Origin: Marinobacter sp. es.048
Lineage (GTDB): Bacteria; Pseudomonadota; Gammaproteobacteria; Pseudomonadales; Oleiphilaceae
Reading direction: 5' to 3'
Assembly (NCBI RefSeq): GCF_900188435.1
Contig: NZ_FYFA01000002.1
Location: 1,116,001 to 1,180,000, forward strand
Length of the DNA stretch: 64,000 bases
In this document: positions 43,898-53,658 of the stretch, in pieces
Position numbering within the stretch: position 1 is the stretch's first letter
Layout of the letters: every line of letters begins with the position of its first letter
Made by a program: the position numbers and the translations under genes
Notes under the pieces: generated by a model
Database searches by the model: none
Told to the model about the DNA's origin: nothing
The model's input: only the letters and a program-made list of their open reading frames with translations

Positions 43898-45592
43898 CTA
43901 CACCCTATAGCGATTTACCAGGTCCGACATCTCGGACGCCAGGTTCCTCAGGCGTTGAGTCGCATCGCCGGCCCGGCGGGTTCCCTGCGCCGTCTGTTCG
44001 GTTATCGCGACAATCTCATGCACATTATGATTGATGGTCTCGGAAACACTGGTCTGTTCTTCGGCGGCACTGGCAATCTGGGTATTCATGTCCGTGATCG
44101 TTGCCACTGCCTGACCAATACGCTGCAGCGCCTCGTTCACCTGGCGGGTTTCTTCGACTGTCGCTTCACTGCGCTCACTGATTGAGCCAATCAGCTTGAC
44201 CGCGTTGCCCGCACCCGATTGCAGGCGCTCAATCATGTCCTGGATTTCCTGGGTACTCTGCTGGGTTCGGCGAGCCAGCGTCCGTACCTCGTCAGCGACC
44301 ACGGCAAAGCCCCGACCGGCCTCGCCGGCCCGCGCCGCTTCGATCGCCGCATTCAGGGCCAGCAGATTGGTCTGGTCAGCAATCTCGCAAATGACTTCCA
44401 ACACACTGTCGATCCGGCGAGAGTCAGCACCAAGCTGCTCGATAACCCGAACGCCTTCTCCCACCTGCTCGGAGAGGCCGCCAATGACCTCAGTGGCCTG
44501 GTGTACCAGGCCCTGTGCATCGCAGACCTGTCCATTGGCATGATCGGCGGCCGTGGAGGCTTCGCTCGCGTTGCTTGCAACCTCCTGGGCAGCTGCGGTC
44601 ATCTCGTTCATCGCCGTTGCCACCTGATCACTCTCGGATTTCTGTCGCTCGACACCCTGCTCCGCCTCAGCCATGACCTGATTCAGGTCAGCCGTAGCCT
44701 CGTTCAGCGTACGGGTAGACGACAGCACGCGCTCAACCAGTCCGTGCACCTGGTCGGCGAAACTGTTGAAGGCAGTCGCCAACTGTCCAAGCTCATCCTT
44801 GCCGGAGACGTCGAGACGCCGGGTCAGGTCGCCATCACCGCTGGCAATATCATTCATTGCCGAGACGGCCGATTTCAGTGGGCGAATAATGCTGCGGACA
44901 ACGATCAGGGCAAGCAGGACGATCAGCGCCAATGCGACAAGTGATGTGCTGACTGAACCGATCACGGCGTCCTCAAGTGAATTCCCCACCTGGTTTTCCA
45001 TTGCCGCGACCTGGGTCTCGAGACCATCAATCCAGAAACCAGTACCAATCATGACGCCCCATTTGGGCAGCATTTCTGCGTAACCCAGTTTCGGCGCTAC
45101 TTCCCCTGTATCGCTGTTCTTCCAACCATAAGGAACGTAGCCACCTCCACCGCGCGCAGCCTTTACCAGCTCACGAATGAGATAGGTTCCGTTCGGGTCC
45201 TGGAAGTCCCACAGGTTCCGGCGTTCCAGAGACTGGTTGACGCCGTGCATGACGTTGACACCTTTGGTGTCATAGACGAAGAAGTAACCAGTGCTTCCGG
45301 AATCGTTGAAGCGGAGCTGTCGCAAGATCTCCCAGGCTTTTTCGCGAACCTCCGGATCGTCGGCGGATCCGGGTTGATTGTAGAGATGCTCGATGGAGGA
45401 CTTGGCCACAGCCAGATAGTTCTGTAACTCCTGCCGCTTGCTTTGTTCCATGTCGGAGGAGAAGCCGGCAACAGCTTCCTCGCCAATAGATCCGGCCTGA
45501 TTCAGGTTATAGCTTGTCAGGAATGCCGTGAGCACAATCACTGGCACCAGGGCCAGCAAAAGCACCCGTGTCTGGATGGTCAGATTTTTCAT
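43898..45592 (-). CDS. Methyl-accepting chemotaxis protein, sCache_2 sensor
   Basis: The 564-residue receptor has a first membrane segment (about 9-27) and a periplasmic sCache_2 domain (about 30-190, with [15 protein letters not shown] and [15 protein letters not shown]). A second membrane segment lies near 213-233, followed by HAMP and the methyl-accepting coiled coil. The signalling tip [19 protein letters not shown] is intact. No CheR-binding pentapeptide is present at the end (DLVNRYRV). sCache_2 receptors often sense small organic acids. The ligand is not predictable. The gene is separated by 186 bases from yjbQ upstream. Confidence 0.95.
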   Translation of the reverse strand: MKNLTIQTRVLLLALVPVIVLTAFLTSYNLNQAGSIGEEAVAGFSSDMEQSKRQELQNYLAVAKSSIEHLYNQPGSADDPEVREKAWEILRQLRFNDSGSTGYFFVYDTKGVNVMHGVNQSLERRNLWDFQDPNGTYLIRELVKAARGGGGYVPYGWKNSDTGEVAPKLGYAEMLPKWGVMIGTGFWIDGLETQVAAMENQVGNSLEDAVIGSVSTSLVALALIVLLALIVVRSIIRPLKSAVSAMNDIASGDGDLTRRLDVSGKDELGQLATAFNSFADQVHGLVERVLSSTRTLNEATADLNQVMAEAEQGVERQKSESDQVATAMNEMTAAAQEVASNASEASTAADHANGQVCDAQGLVHQATEVIGGLSEQVGEGVRVIEQLGADSRRIDSVLEVICEIADQTNLLALNAAIEAARAGEAGRGFAVVADEVRTLARRTQQSTQEIQDMIERLQSGAGNAVKLIGSISERSEATVEETRQVNEALQRIGQAVATITDMNTQIASAAEEQTSVSETINHNVHEIVAITEQTAQGTRRAGDATQRLRNLASEMSDLVNRYRV

Positions 45593-45778
45593 GGCTGGTA
45601 GTCTTTGAGGTTGAGCGATCGGTCAGCCGGGCGGCCCGGCGCGAAAAGTCGGTAAGGCTACGAAAAATCCGCCGAAATTGTCATTGATGATACTGCGTAG
45701 TTTGTTTCCGGCCTGTAACAACGCAGGTAAAAATTTGTTGCTGTTACGCGGGCAGCGATGGCCGATCAAGAACCGGAA

Positions 45779-46204
45779 CTACCAGCGGCCCTGAAGAGTC
45801 GCCACAATACGACGACTACCGGCCCGGTCCCGGTGCTCGCAGAGGTAAAGCCCTTGCCAGGTTCCCAGCGCCAGATGACCATGGCTGACCGGAAGGGTCA
45901 GCGAGGGGCCGATCAGGATGCTTTTGATATGGGCCGGCATATCGTCTGGCCCTTCCATTACGTGCTCATAGTGCGGCGCATTCTCCGGCACCATGACATT
46001 GAAGTGACGCTCCAGATCGCCCCGCACATCCGGGTCTGCGTTCTCGTTCACCGCCAGAGAAGCAGAGGTATGCTGGATGAACAGTTGCAGCAAACCGACT
46101 TCACAGTTGGTAAGGTCCGGCGCCTGGGCAAGGATTTCATTGGTAACCAGATGAAAGCCTCGTGGTAGCGGCGCCAACTCGATAATCGACTGATCCCAGA
46201 TCAT
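45779..46204 (-). CDS. yjbQ: YjbQ-family protein (UPF0047)
   Basis: The 141-residue protein is a typical UPF0047/YjbQ member: LLQLFIQHTSASLAVNEN with the conserved His, DMPAHIKSILIGPSLTLPV, and LGTWQGLYLCEHRD with the final conserved His. Some members have been linked to weak thiamin phosphate synthase activity; the physiological role is unsettled. The ATG at 46204 is 14 bases after the AstE-like gene, so it is probably the last cistron of the mscS-rimB-rimK group. Confidence 0.93.
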   Translation of the reverse strand: MIWDQSIIELAPLPRGFHLVTNEILAQAPDLTNCEVGLLQLFIQHTSASLAVNENADPDVRGDLERHFNVMVPENAPHYEHVMEGPDDMPAHIKSILIGPSLTLPVSHGHLALGTWQGLYLCEHRDRAGSRRIVATLQGRW

Positions 46205-46218
46205 GGCTGTCCTCTCGA

Positions 46219-47283
46219 TTATTTCTGCCGGTCATCCCACGGGTGAACGGGAACCACATCGTCGCCTACATCGCCCTCGTAGCTGCTGCGGAAATAATCC
46301 ATGGCCTTTTCCGCCTCGCTGAGCTCGTCAAACCGTGCGACGTGGTAAATGGCTTCGCCCTCGTTCACCAGTGGCAAGTTGTTCACGCAGATAACAATAC
46401 CCGAACAGGGTGACACCACCGCGGTTTCCGATTCGCCGAAGGGGTCCGCCACCATGGCCAGGCGCTGCCCCTTCCGCACCTTCTGACCCAAGCGGGCAAC
46501 AGGGCGCATGATCCCGTCGATATCCGCTCGCACCCATTGGGAGTTGGCGGCGGTTTCAGACCGTTTTCTCGGTGCCTTGGGCCCTTTTTTCGCCGGGATC
46601 ATTTCCAGTTCACGCATGACCCGAATCACCCCTTTCACACCGCTGCCGATCACTACGTCATCGAAGCGCAGCGCCTCGCCACCCTCGAAGGTGATCACCG
46701 GAATATCCTGTGAATCGGCGTAGGCCCGGAGGCTGCCTTCCCGCAATCCGGCATTGATAATGATGGGTGCACCAAAGGCTTCGGCCATGCGCACTGTTTC
46801 CGGGTTTTTCAGCTCGGCCCGGATCTGCGGCAAGTTGAACCGGTGAACCGCCCCGGTGTGCAAATCGATGATGTGGGTAACCCGTTCCATGATCTGGGTG
46901 CGCAGCAAATAGGCAATGCGCCCGCCCAGAGATCCGCTTTCGCTGCCAGGGAAACAGCGGTTCAGATCCCGCCGGTCCGGCAGGTATCGGGTGCGCTGCA
47001 CAAATCCGAAGATATTGACGATTGGCACGGCTACCAGAGTGCCCCGAAGGTGACGCAAAGCCGAATTGGTCAGCACCCGGCGGACGATCTCAACACCGTT
47101 GATCTCATCACCGTGGATGGCGCCACACACCATCAATACCGGACCGTCCCGCCGACCGTGAACAACCTCAACGGGAATGTGCAGTGGCGTGTGGGTGTAG
47201 AGCTTGGCGACCGGAACCTCCACGGTTTGCCGGGTGCCGGCCTTTACCTGGGTACCGGCAATTTCAAAAGGAGCACGGGCCAT
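46219..47283 (-). CDS. Succinylglutamate desuccinylase/aspartoacylase family protein
   Basis: The 354-residue protein is a zinc carboxypeptidase-fold deacylase of the AstE/AspA family. The zinc motif HGDE (57-60) and the third ligand in IIDLHTGAVHR are present, and the Glu of TFEGGEAL is a candidate for the catalytic base. A C-terminal biotinyl-lipoyl-like beta domain (ARLGQKVRKGQRLAMV) is also visible. No arginine succinyltransferase (ast) genes are nearby. The gene lies 3 bases after rimK, so a role on a RimK product is more likely than arginine breakdown. The true substrate is unknown. Confidence 0.87.
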   Translation of the reverse strand: MARAPFEIAGTQVKAGTRQTVEVPVAKLYTHTPLHIPVEVVHGRRDGPVLMVCGAIHGDEINGVEIVRRVLTNSALRHLRGTLVAVPIVNIFGFVQRTRYLPDRRDLNRCFPGSESGSLGGRIAYLLRTQIMERVTHIIDLHTGAVHRFNLPQIRAELKNPETVRMAEAFGAPIIINAGLREGSLRAYADSQDIPVITFEGGEALRFDDVVIGSGVKGVIRVMRELEMIPAKKGPKAPRKRSETAANSQWVRADIDGIMRPVARLGQKVRKGQRLAMVADPFGESETAVVSPCSGIVICVNNLPLVNEGEAIYHVARFDELSEAEKAMDYFRSSYEGDVGDDVVPVHPWDDRQK

Positions 47284-47286
47284 GTT

Positions 47287-48192
47287 CTAGCCTCTCCCCT
47301 TGGTCCGGGTTTTCCAGGGCTTCTGGTTTTTCTCGGTCCAGTTAATGATCATGCCCGCAACGTTTTTTCCGGTGGCATTCTCAATGCCCTCAAGGCCGGG
47401 GGATGAGTTCACTTCCATGACCAGTGGGCCACGACTGGAACGCAACAGGTCGACACCGGCTACGTTCAGTCCCATGGACTTGGCGGCAGTAATGGCGGTA
47501 CGCCGTTCTTCCGGCGTTATCCGCACCAGAGAAGCACTGCCTCCCCGGTGGAGGTTGGACCGGAACTCGCCTTCGGCACCCTGGCGTTTCATGGCGGCAA
47601 TCACCTTGTCGCCAATGACGAAGCAACGGATATCGGCGCCGCCGGCTTCCTTGATAAATTCCTGCACCAGGATATCGGCTTTCAGACCCATAAAGGCCTC
47701 AATCACACTCTCCGCGGCCTTGCGGGTTTCCGCCAGCACCACACCAATACCCTGGGTGCCCTGAAGCAGCTTGATCACCACCGGTGCACCGCCCACCATT
47801 TTCAACAATTCCGGCACGTTGTCCGGCTTGTTGGCAAAACCGGTCACCGGCATCCCGACGCCTTTTCGGGCCAGCAACTGCAGGGAGCGTAACTTGTCCC
47901 GGGAGCGGGTAATGGCAACGGATTCATTGACGGGGAACACCCCCATCATCTCGAACTGACGCAATACCGCCGTACCGTAGAAGGTGACCGACGCACCGAT
48001 TCGGGGGACCACCACATCGAAATCCTCAAGCACTTCCTCATGGTAATGAATCTGTGGATTGGCGGACGTGATGTTCATGGAGCAGTGAAGGCAGTCGATG
48101 ACCTTTACTTCGTGGCCTCGGTTGATGCCCTCCTCCACGAGACGGCGGGTCGAATAGAGGTGACGGTTTCGCGACAATATCGCAATCTTCAT
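47287..48192 (-). CDS. rimK: RimK-type alpha-L-glutamate ligase
   Basis: RimK is an ATP-grasp ligase that adds glutamate residues to the C-terminus of ribosomal protein S6. The protein is 301 residues (E. coli 300). The N-terminus [22 protein letters not shown] is family-typical. The ATP-grasp core contains [35 protein letters not shown] and [14 protein letters not shown], with metal ligands. The start ATGA overlaps the rimB stop by four bases. It matches the rimBK arrangement described in pseudomonads, here without an adjacent rimA. Confidence 0.95.
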   Translation of the reverse strand: MKIAILSRNRHLYSTRRLVEEGINRGHEVKVIDCLHCSMNITSANPQIHYHEEVLEDFDVVVPRIGASVTFYGTAVLRQFEMMGVFPVNESVAITRSRDKLRSLQLLARKGVGMPVTGFANKPDNVPELLKMVGGAPVVIKLLQGTQGIGVVLAETRKAAESVIEAFMGLKADILVQEFIKEAGGADIRCFVIGDKVIAAMKRQGAEGEFRSNLHRGGSASLVRITPEERRTAITAAKSMGLNVAGVDLLRSSRGPLVMEVNSSPGLEGIENATGKNVAGMIINWTEKNQKPWKTRTKGRG

Positions 48193-48686
48193 TTTTCAGT
48201 CCTTAGGGCCGGCTCACCGGCAAGATAGGAAGCTTCGGGATAGATCAGTGAGCGCCCGGACATAGCGGTACGGCCCAGTAGCATCCGGAACCGCATGGAA
48301 TCCCGGTTGGTCAATGTCATTTCAATGGGCCATTTCTGGCCGCCAATCAGCAGCGTGGTTTCGATGACCAGGCGCATTTCCTTGTGGCCGCCGGAGTCGG
48401 AGACGTTTCGCTCATCCAGCACCCTAGCATCGCACTCCACAACCTGATGCAGATCGTTCTGCACCGGATGCACCCAGAAGCGCACGCGCCGTTCGCCATT
48501 CTCAGTGTAAGGCTCGGTACGGAACGTGTGGAGACAGGAAGTTCTGGCTCCGGTATCGATTTTCGCCTTGATACGGCTGATATCCAGGTCCGGCAGCGCC
48601 ACCCATTCACGCCAGCCAAGACTCATTTTGTTCTCGGCAGGGGTCGGTGCGATGGTTTTGATAACTTCAGCTGTCTTTGTCGACAT
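48189..48686 (-). CDS. rimB: Retropepsin-like RimB protease family protein
   Basis: The 165-residue protein belongs to the putative ATP-dependent zinc protease/DUF785 family, whose fold is that of retropepsin. The signature [13 protein letters not shown] is at residues 41-53, giving the aspartic-protease DTGA at 44-47. The rest includes [15 protein letters not shown]. In Pseudomonas, RimB processes or modulates RimK-modified S6. The ATG at 48686 has AAGGA 8 bases upstream and lies inside the 3' end of mscS (20-base overlap). The stop overlaps the rimK start, so mscS, rimB and rimK form one coupled operon. Confidence 0.88.
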   Translation of the reverse strand: MSTKTAEVIKTIAPTPAENKMSLGWREWVALPDLDISRIKAKIDTGARTSCLHTFRTEPYTENGERRVRFWVHPVQNDLHQVVECDARVLDERNVSDSGGHKEMRLVIETTLLIGGQKWPIEMTLTNRDSMRFRMLLGRTAMSGRSLIYPEASYLAGEPALRTEK

Positions 48687-49554
48687 CCGGGAGATCCTTT
48701 TCAGTGATTTGTTCCGGCCCCAATAGCTGAACACGGAACGGCTCTGAATGGCTACCCGCATAAACGCTGGTGTGGGGGAACGGAATTTCAATGCCTTCCC
48801 GGTCCAGGGTTTTCTTGATCGCGACCATCATGCCGCTTCGACCCTCGAGCACTTTCTCCTTGGGCACCCAGTACGAGAACTGGAGGTCCACAGAGGACGG
48901 GCCAAACGCTGTTACCAGCGTGAACGGCTTGGGCTCTTCGAGACAGACCGGGTTCTTTTCCGCAAGATCCAGAAGCAGGCTTTCTACGCGCTCTACATCT
49001 TCAGCGTAGGCAATCCCAACGGTCAGGTCGAGCCGGCGTATCGGAAACCGGGAACGGTTTACCACCCGTGTCTTGATCAGGGTTTCATTGGGGATCCGCA
49101 CGTAGAGATTGTCTGGTGTACGCAATTTCACGCTGAGCATATCAATGCCGACCACTTCGCCAATGGTTGCATCCACCTCTATGAAATCCCCGATTTCAAA
49201 GGGTTTTTCCACCAGCAGAAACAGGCCACTAATCATGTTCGATGCCGAGGTCTGAGAGGCAAAGCCGATGGCTACGGTCAGGATACCGGCGGCTCCGAGC
49301 ACCACATCGAGGGAGAACCCGGCCTCCCGCAGGGCTGCCACAAAGAACAGAACCACAATGACATAAAACACCAGCCGCCGAACCATAACGGTATGGTGGC
49401 GGGACGTGCGCTGCGCCATGAAACGGCCGACACTCCGGGCCGCCAGGGAACCGAGAAAAAGGCCCAGCACCACCAGAAAAGCGGAACTGATCCACTGCCC
49501 CCAGGCGATATCGGTGAACACCTTCATCAGGCCTGTTTCTATTGTTTCCAGCAA
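48667..49554 (-). CDS. mscS: MscS-family small-conductance mechanosensitive channel
   Basis: MscS channels open on membrane tension and release osmolytes on osmotic downshock. The 295-residue protein (E. coli MscS 286) has three membrane segments (about 17-36, 60-80, 85-115). The pore-lining helix (LGAAGILTVAIGFASQTSASNMISGLF) keeps the small-residue pattern. The beta domain follows with FEIGDFIEVDATIGEVVGIDMLSVKLRTPDN. It is in the middle of a leftward operon between the DUF432-like gene and rimB, a context that suggests a shared osmotic-stress theme. Confidence 0.94.
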   Translation of the reverse strand: MLETIETGLMKVFTDIAWGQWISSAFLVVLGLFLGSLAARSVGRFMAQRTSRHHTVMVRRLVFYVIVVLFFVAALREAGFSLDVVLGAAGILTVAIGFASQTSASNMISGLFLLVEKPFEIGDFIEVDATIGEVVGIDMLSVKLRTPDNLYVRIPNETLIKTRVVNRSRFPIRRLDLTVGIAYAEDVERVESLLLDLAEKNPVCLEEPKPFTLVTAFGPSSVDLQFSYWVPKEKVLEGRSGMMVAIKKTLDREGIEIPFPHTSVYAGSHSEPFRVQLLGPEQITEKDLPDVDKDS

Positions 49555-49578
49555 AGTGTCGACTCCGTCAGATCCATT

Positions 49579-50397
49579 TCAGCCAAACATCCGGTCAAAC
49601 GCCCGGACTAGTCGGCCGCGGGCCATTTTCTCCCGGGCATCCGCCACATACCGGCAGGCGCCCGCTGCAGCCAGCAAAGACTGCTCCACATGCAGACTGG
49701 CTGAATTCATATCGGTCTCCACCTCGACGGTCACTCCCGGCGTCCACAACTGGCCAAGTTCGTTCTGATGAAGGGAGAGCAGCGGCGTCGGCAGGCTGAA
49801 ACGCTCAAGCAGCAGGGGCTGCTCCCGCCGGTTGATCAGGGTGACCGGCGTAACCGCTCGCCACGGACGTTTTGGCACAGCCTCAAGCACCAATCTGGCA
49901 AAACTGTGAGAGGTATAACAAAGCTCGCCCTCCATGGTATTTCTGCCCACCCAGGTCATCGAAGGCGACGCCAGGGGGATTTCCGTCAACACGGTTTGCT
50001 TGTCCCCCACACAGACCTTCATCCAGACCAGGGTTCCCACATAGATAGTGCAGCGGCCGCCGGCCGGTATGGTCAGTGGTTGGAAAGGCCGAATCACGGT
50101 GGGCAGGTTGGCGAGCGCGGGCAGAAACGTGACCGTGGACGACTGGTTTTCCCGGATGAAACGCTGCAGCGGCACAGAAGCCGAAGGCAGGCTGTGGCCG
50201 ATGGTTTCTGTCCAACTGGCCGGATCAGTGTCCAGTTCAAGCGCTTCGGAACGAATCTGCCATTCCTGATCCAGCAGGGTGGCCCATAAACGAATGTGAC
50301 CGAGTTGATGAAACTGGGTTTGCCCGGAAGCCAGAGAATACGGTTGAGCCCATACGCCATCACGACGACCTTCGGTATCGTTCTCCATTCCCGCCAC
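49579..50397 (-). CDS. DUF432-like protein
   Basis: The 272-residue soluble protein looks like a DUF432 family member, mostly beta strands: HSLPSASVPLQRFIREN, TIPAGGRCTIYVGTLVWMKV and TPVTLINRREQPLLLERF. I am not fully certain of the family. Genes of this type are often found beside mscS, as here, with 24 bases between them. The start is GTG at 50397 with AAGGAG just 4 bases upstream, or possibly ATG at 50388. It is the first gene of the leftward mscS-rimBK operon. Function unknown. Confidence 0.65.
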   Translation of the reverse strand: MAGMENDTEGRRDGVWAQPYSLASGQTQFHQLGHIRLWATLLDQEWQIRSEALELDTDPASWTETIGHSLPSASVPLQRFIRENQSSTVTFLPALANLPTVIRPFQPLTIPAGGRCTIYVGTLVWMKVCVGDKQTVLTEIPLASPSMTWVGRNTMEGELCYTSHSFARLVLEAVPKRPWRAVTPVTLINRREQPLLLERFSLPTPLLSLHQNELGQLWTPGVTVEVETDMNSASLHVEQSLLAAAGACRYVADAREKMARGRLVRAFDRMFG

Positions 50398-50446
50398 AGA
50401 ACTCCTTCAAGATCGGCCGGCCGAATTGCTGTAAAAGTGTCTTAAC

Positions 50447-50452
50447 TATAAT
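50447..50452 (+). promoter_or_regulatory. -10 hexamer candidate for phrB
   Basis: TATAAT lies 101 bases upstream of the phrB ATG. The -35 at the right distance (AATTGC) is weak. Support is limited to the perfect -10. Confidence 0.3.
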
Positions 50453-50552
50453 CCAATCAGCCAGCCCGGGCGAATATCCAAGTTGGTGATTTTATTGAAA
50501 CACCGGGCTGTAATTACACTTACATCAATTCTCAGACAACTATGGATTACGG

Positions 50553-51956
50553 ATGACACAACTGGTCTGGTTCCGAAACGATCTACGGGTTGCCGACAAC
50601 GCCGCCCTCACAGCCGCCTGCGAGGGCGGCGAAGCCGTGCGAGCCTGTTTTATTCTCATCCCGGACCAATGGCAGGAGCACGACTGGTCGCCGGCCCGGG
50701 TGCAATTCGTCGTCGCCCACGCCAACGCCCTGGCCGAAGAGCTGGCCAAACTGGGCATACCGTTGTCCTTTATTCACGCAAGGCGCTTCGAGGACAGTAT
50801 TGGTAAACTCCAGGGCCACTGTGAAGAGCACAAGGTGACAGCGCTGCACTTCAACGAGGAGTATGGCGTCAACGAGCGCAAACGCGACAAGGCGGTGAAA
50901 CACCGCTTTGATGAACTCGGCATTGCCGTTCGCAAATACCGCGACCAGACAGTTGCACCAGTGGGCGAGATCCTCACTCAACAGAACGAGCCCTACTCGG
51001 TCTTCACACCGTTTTCGAGGCGCTGGCGCAGCTGGATAGACGAAACCCATCCGGGTCTTTTTCCAGCTCCCAAAGCCAGGGGTAACGCCGTAAGCCCGGA
51101 ACAGATCGACACCATTCCTGAGGCCTTTCGAGACGCTCCCGAGCCTCTCGTTGCAACCGGTGAAAGCGCAGCTCACGACCAACTCGAACGTTTCCTGGAA
51201 AAGCGCGGCGGTGCGTACAAGGAAAAGCGGGACTTCCCGGCCATCGACGGCACCAGCCAGATATCCCCTTACCTCGCCAACGGCGTTCTTTCAGGCCGGC
51301 AGTGCCTGATAGCCGGCAGACAGGCACAGGGCGCAGGCGGCAACCAGGAAGGCCTGGGGACCTGGATTACCGAAATCGCCTGGCGGGATTTCTACATCAA
51401 CATCCTGTACCACTACCCCAGGGTCAGTATGCATCGCGCCTTCAAGCCGGAAACCGAAACCCTCGAGTGGAACACCCCGGGCGACAGGTTCGAAGCCTGG
51501 AAGGCCGGCAACACCGGCGTCCCCATCGTCGACGCCGCCATGCGCCAACTCAACCAGACCGGCTGGATGCACAACCGCCTGCGCATGATCACCGCCATGT
51601 ACCTCACCAAAAACCTGTTCATCGACTGGCGCCTGGGCGAAGCCTACTTCATGTCAAAACTGATTGACGGCTTCCTGGCCTCAAACAACGGCGGCTGGCA
51701 ATGGAGCGCCTCCACCGGCACCGACGCCGCCCCCTACTTTCGGGTTTTCAACCCGGTCACCCAGAGCGAGCGATTCGATCCCGATGGCGATTTCATCCGG
51801 GAATGGCTACCATCACTGGCCAAACTGGACAGCAAACGGATTCATGATCCGGGGGCGAAAGGTGGTGTTATTCCGAAAGGATATCCGCGGCAGATCGTTG
51901 ATTTGAAAGAGAGCAGGAAAGAGGCGATCGCAAAATTTCAGGAATTGAAAAACTGA
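50553..51956 (+). CDS. phrB: Deoxyribodipyrimidine photolyase, class I
   Basis: PhrB repairs cyclobutane pyrimidine dimers with light. The 467-residue protein (E. coli 472) has the N-terminal antenna-binding domain (MTQLVWFRNDLRVADNAAL). The FAD-binding C-terminal half contains WITEIAWRDFYINIL, NRLRMITAMYLTKNLFIDW and NNGGWQWSASTGTDAAPYFR split across its conserved helices, the segments that hold FAD and the Trp electron-transfer chain. It diverges from the DUF432-like gene and converges on moeB. Confidence 0.96.
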   Translation: MTQLVWFRNDLRVADNAALTAACEGGEAVRACFILIPDQWQEHDWSPARVQFVVAHANALAEELAKLGIPLSFIHARRFEDSIGKLQGHCEEHKVTALHFNEEYGVNERKRDKAVKHRFDELGIAVRKYRDQTVAPVGEILTQQNEPYSVFTPFSRRWRSWIDETHPGLFPAPKARGNAVSPEQIDTIPEAFRDAPEPLVATGESAAHDQLERFLEKRGGAYKEKRDFPAIDGTSQISPYLANGVLSGRQCLIAGRQAQGAGGNQEGLGTWITEIAWRDFYINILYHYPRVSMHRAFKPETETLEWNTPGDRFEAWKAGNTGVPIVDAAMRQLNQTGWMHNRLRMITAMYLTKNLFIDWRLGEAYFMSKLIDGFLASNNGGWQWSASTGTDAAPYFRVFNPVTQSERFDPDGDFIREWLPSLAKLDSKRIHDPGAKGGVIPKGYPRQIVDLKESRKEAIAKFQELKN

Positions 51957-52025
51957 GGTAGATAACGAGGCGGGCTAAAACAGGGCACTGCAGCCCGCAA
52001 ACTCGCAAACCCGCCCGCTCCAAAG

Positions 52026-52772
52026 TCAGCCAGAACAGACCGGACAGGAAGGATCCCTCGCCAGCTTCATCTCCCGCCACTGCATCTCCCAGGCATCCAG
52101 AATCAATAACCGCCCAACCAGCGACGTCCCCACTCCGGAAATCACCTTGATAGCTTCCATCGCCTGAGTCGCCCCAATCATCCCTACCAGGGGCGCAATC
52201 ACCCCCGCCTCTGAACAGGTCAGATCCTCATTGCCCTGCTCTGGATACAGACAGTGGTAACAGGGGCTTTCTTCACGCCGGCTGTCGTACACCGAAACCT
52301 GTCCCTCACCACGAATCGCAGCACCGGACACCAGGGGCACCTTCGCCGATACGCAGGCCCGGTTCAGGGCGAACCGGGTGTTGAAGTTATCCGTACAATC
52401 GACGACCAGGGTGGCCTCTTCAACCTTCCGCGACAGGGCGTCACCCTCCAGACGCTGATTAAGGGCGGCTACAGACACCAGCGGGTTGATCCGCCGAATC
52501 CGATCAGCAAGGCTTTCAGCTTTCGATTCACCCAACTGCGCGGTTTCAAAACCAATCTGGCGCTGGAGGTTGGCCAGTTCGATATTGTCATCATCCACAA
52601 GAGTTAGAGTCCCGACACCTGCGGCGCCCAGATACAGAGCGACAGGACACCCCAGGCCGCCGGCACCGATTACCAGAACCTTGGCCGACTGCAGTTTTTC
52701 CTGGCCGGAAATATCGAACCGCGGCATCAGGATCTGCCGGCTGTAGCGCAATAATTCGTCGTCACTGAGCAT
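52026..52772 (-). CDS. moeB: MoeB/ThiF-type adenylyltransferase
   Basis: This E1-like enzyme adenylates the C-terminal Gly of a small sulfur carrier such as MoaD or ThiS. The 248-residue protein (E. coli MoeB 249) has the nucleotide motif GAGGLGCPVALYLGAAGVG near residue 34. The conserved Arg and Asp follow in LANLQRQIGF and VVDCTDNFNTRF. Two zinc-binding CxxC pairs are present (PCYHC and the final SCPVCSG). It lacks a rhodanese domain. The ATG at 52772 lies 11 bases inside the prmC end and has GGAG upstream, so it is the last gene of the hemA-prfA-prmC-moeB operon. Confidence 0.92.
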   Translation of the reverse strand: MLSDDELLRYSRQILMPRFDISGQEKLQSAKVLVIGAGGLGCPVALYLGAAGVGTLTLVDDDNIELANLQRQIGFETAQLGESKAESLADRIRRINPLVSVAALNQRLEGDALSRKVEEATLVVDCTDNFNTRFALNRACVSAKVPLVSGAAIRGEGQVSVYDSRREESPCYHCLYPEQGNEDLTCSEAGVIAPLVGMIGATQAMEAIKVISGVGTSLVGRLLILDAWEMQWREMKLARDPSCPVCSG

Positions 52773-53658
52773 CTGTCTCTCCCCTGTTGGACGCCGTATG
52801 ATGGGCCGCGTCGCCAGAACACCATCTTCCAAGTGTCATCCGATCCCGGTTGCCATAATCCTGTCGAATTTCAACGTCTTGAAACCCGCGAGCATGAAAC
52901 AACCCTGCCACGGCCCCGGCCTGATCAAAACCATGCTCAACCAGAAGCCATCCGTCTTCAACCAGCCAGTCCGGCGCCTCATTCACAATCAGCCTGAGGT
53001 CATCCAGACCATCATTGCCGGATACCAGGGCCGAGGCAGGCTCGAACCGAACATCGCCTTCCGTCAGGTGATGATCATTATCTGGAATATAGGGTGGATT
53101 GGAGACGATCAGATCAAACCTACCGGGCTTCAGCTCTGAAAACCAGGAGCTCTGAACCACAGAAACTATCAGACCAAGCGCATCGGCATTGTCACGAGCA
53201 AGCGCGACTGCGTCAGCCACAGCATCGCATGCGATGACCTGCCACTCGGGGTGCTCACTGGCAAGAGCCAGGGCGATGGCGCCGGTGCCCGTCCCCAGAT
53301 CCAGCACTCTGGCCTGCTGTGGCAACGGCAAGTCCAGAGCGACTTCCACCAGACATTCGGTATCCGGTCTTGGAATCAGGGTGGAGGCACTGACTTTCAG
53401 CGGCAGTGACCAGAACTCCTGCTGCCCCAACAAATGCGCCACCGGCCTGCCAGAAACCCGATCCTCCACAATTGCCGCAAAGGCCTCTGCCTGGGCCTTA
53501 GCGACCTCGCGTTCCGGCCAGGCCCGAAAACTGGTCCGACTCAGCCCCGTAATGTGGCTCAGCAGCAGTTCGGCATCCAGCCTGGGCGAATCACTATCAA
53601 TTCGGCTGGATGCCTCCGTCAAAAGGGCTTCACAGGTCAGTGAGGGTTTACTGGTCAT
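52762..53658 (-). CDS. prmC: Release factor glutamine methyltransferase PrmC
   Basis: PrmC methylates the Gln of the GGQ motif in RF1 and RF2. The 298-residue protein has an N-terminal helical domain (about 1-95). The SAM-binding motif I is [16 protein letters not shown] and the catalytic NPPY is in [12 protein letters not shown] chose the ATG at 53658 (MTSKPSL). It overlaps the prfA stop by 11 bases, so its substrate RF1 and the enzyme are translated together. The other substrate, RF2, is encoded near the left end of the window. Confidence 0.96.
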   Translation of the reverse strand: MTSKPSLTCEALLTEASSRIDSDSPRLDAELLLSHITGLSRTSFRAWPEREVAKAQAEAFAAIVEDRVSGRPVAHLLGQQEFWSLPLKVSASTLIPRPDTECLVEVALDLPLPQQARVLDLGTGTGAIALALASEHPEWQVIACDAVADAVALARDNADALGLIVSVVQSSWFSELKPGRFDLIVSNPPYIPDNDHHLTEGDVRFEPASALVSGNDGLDDLRLIVNEAPDWLVEDGWLLVEHGFDQAGAVAGLFHARGFQDVEIRQDYGNRDRMTLGRWCSGDAAHHTASNRGETDAQ

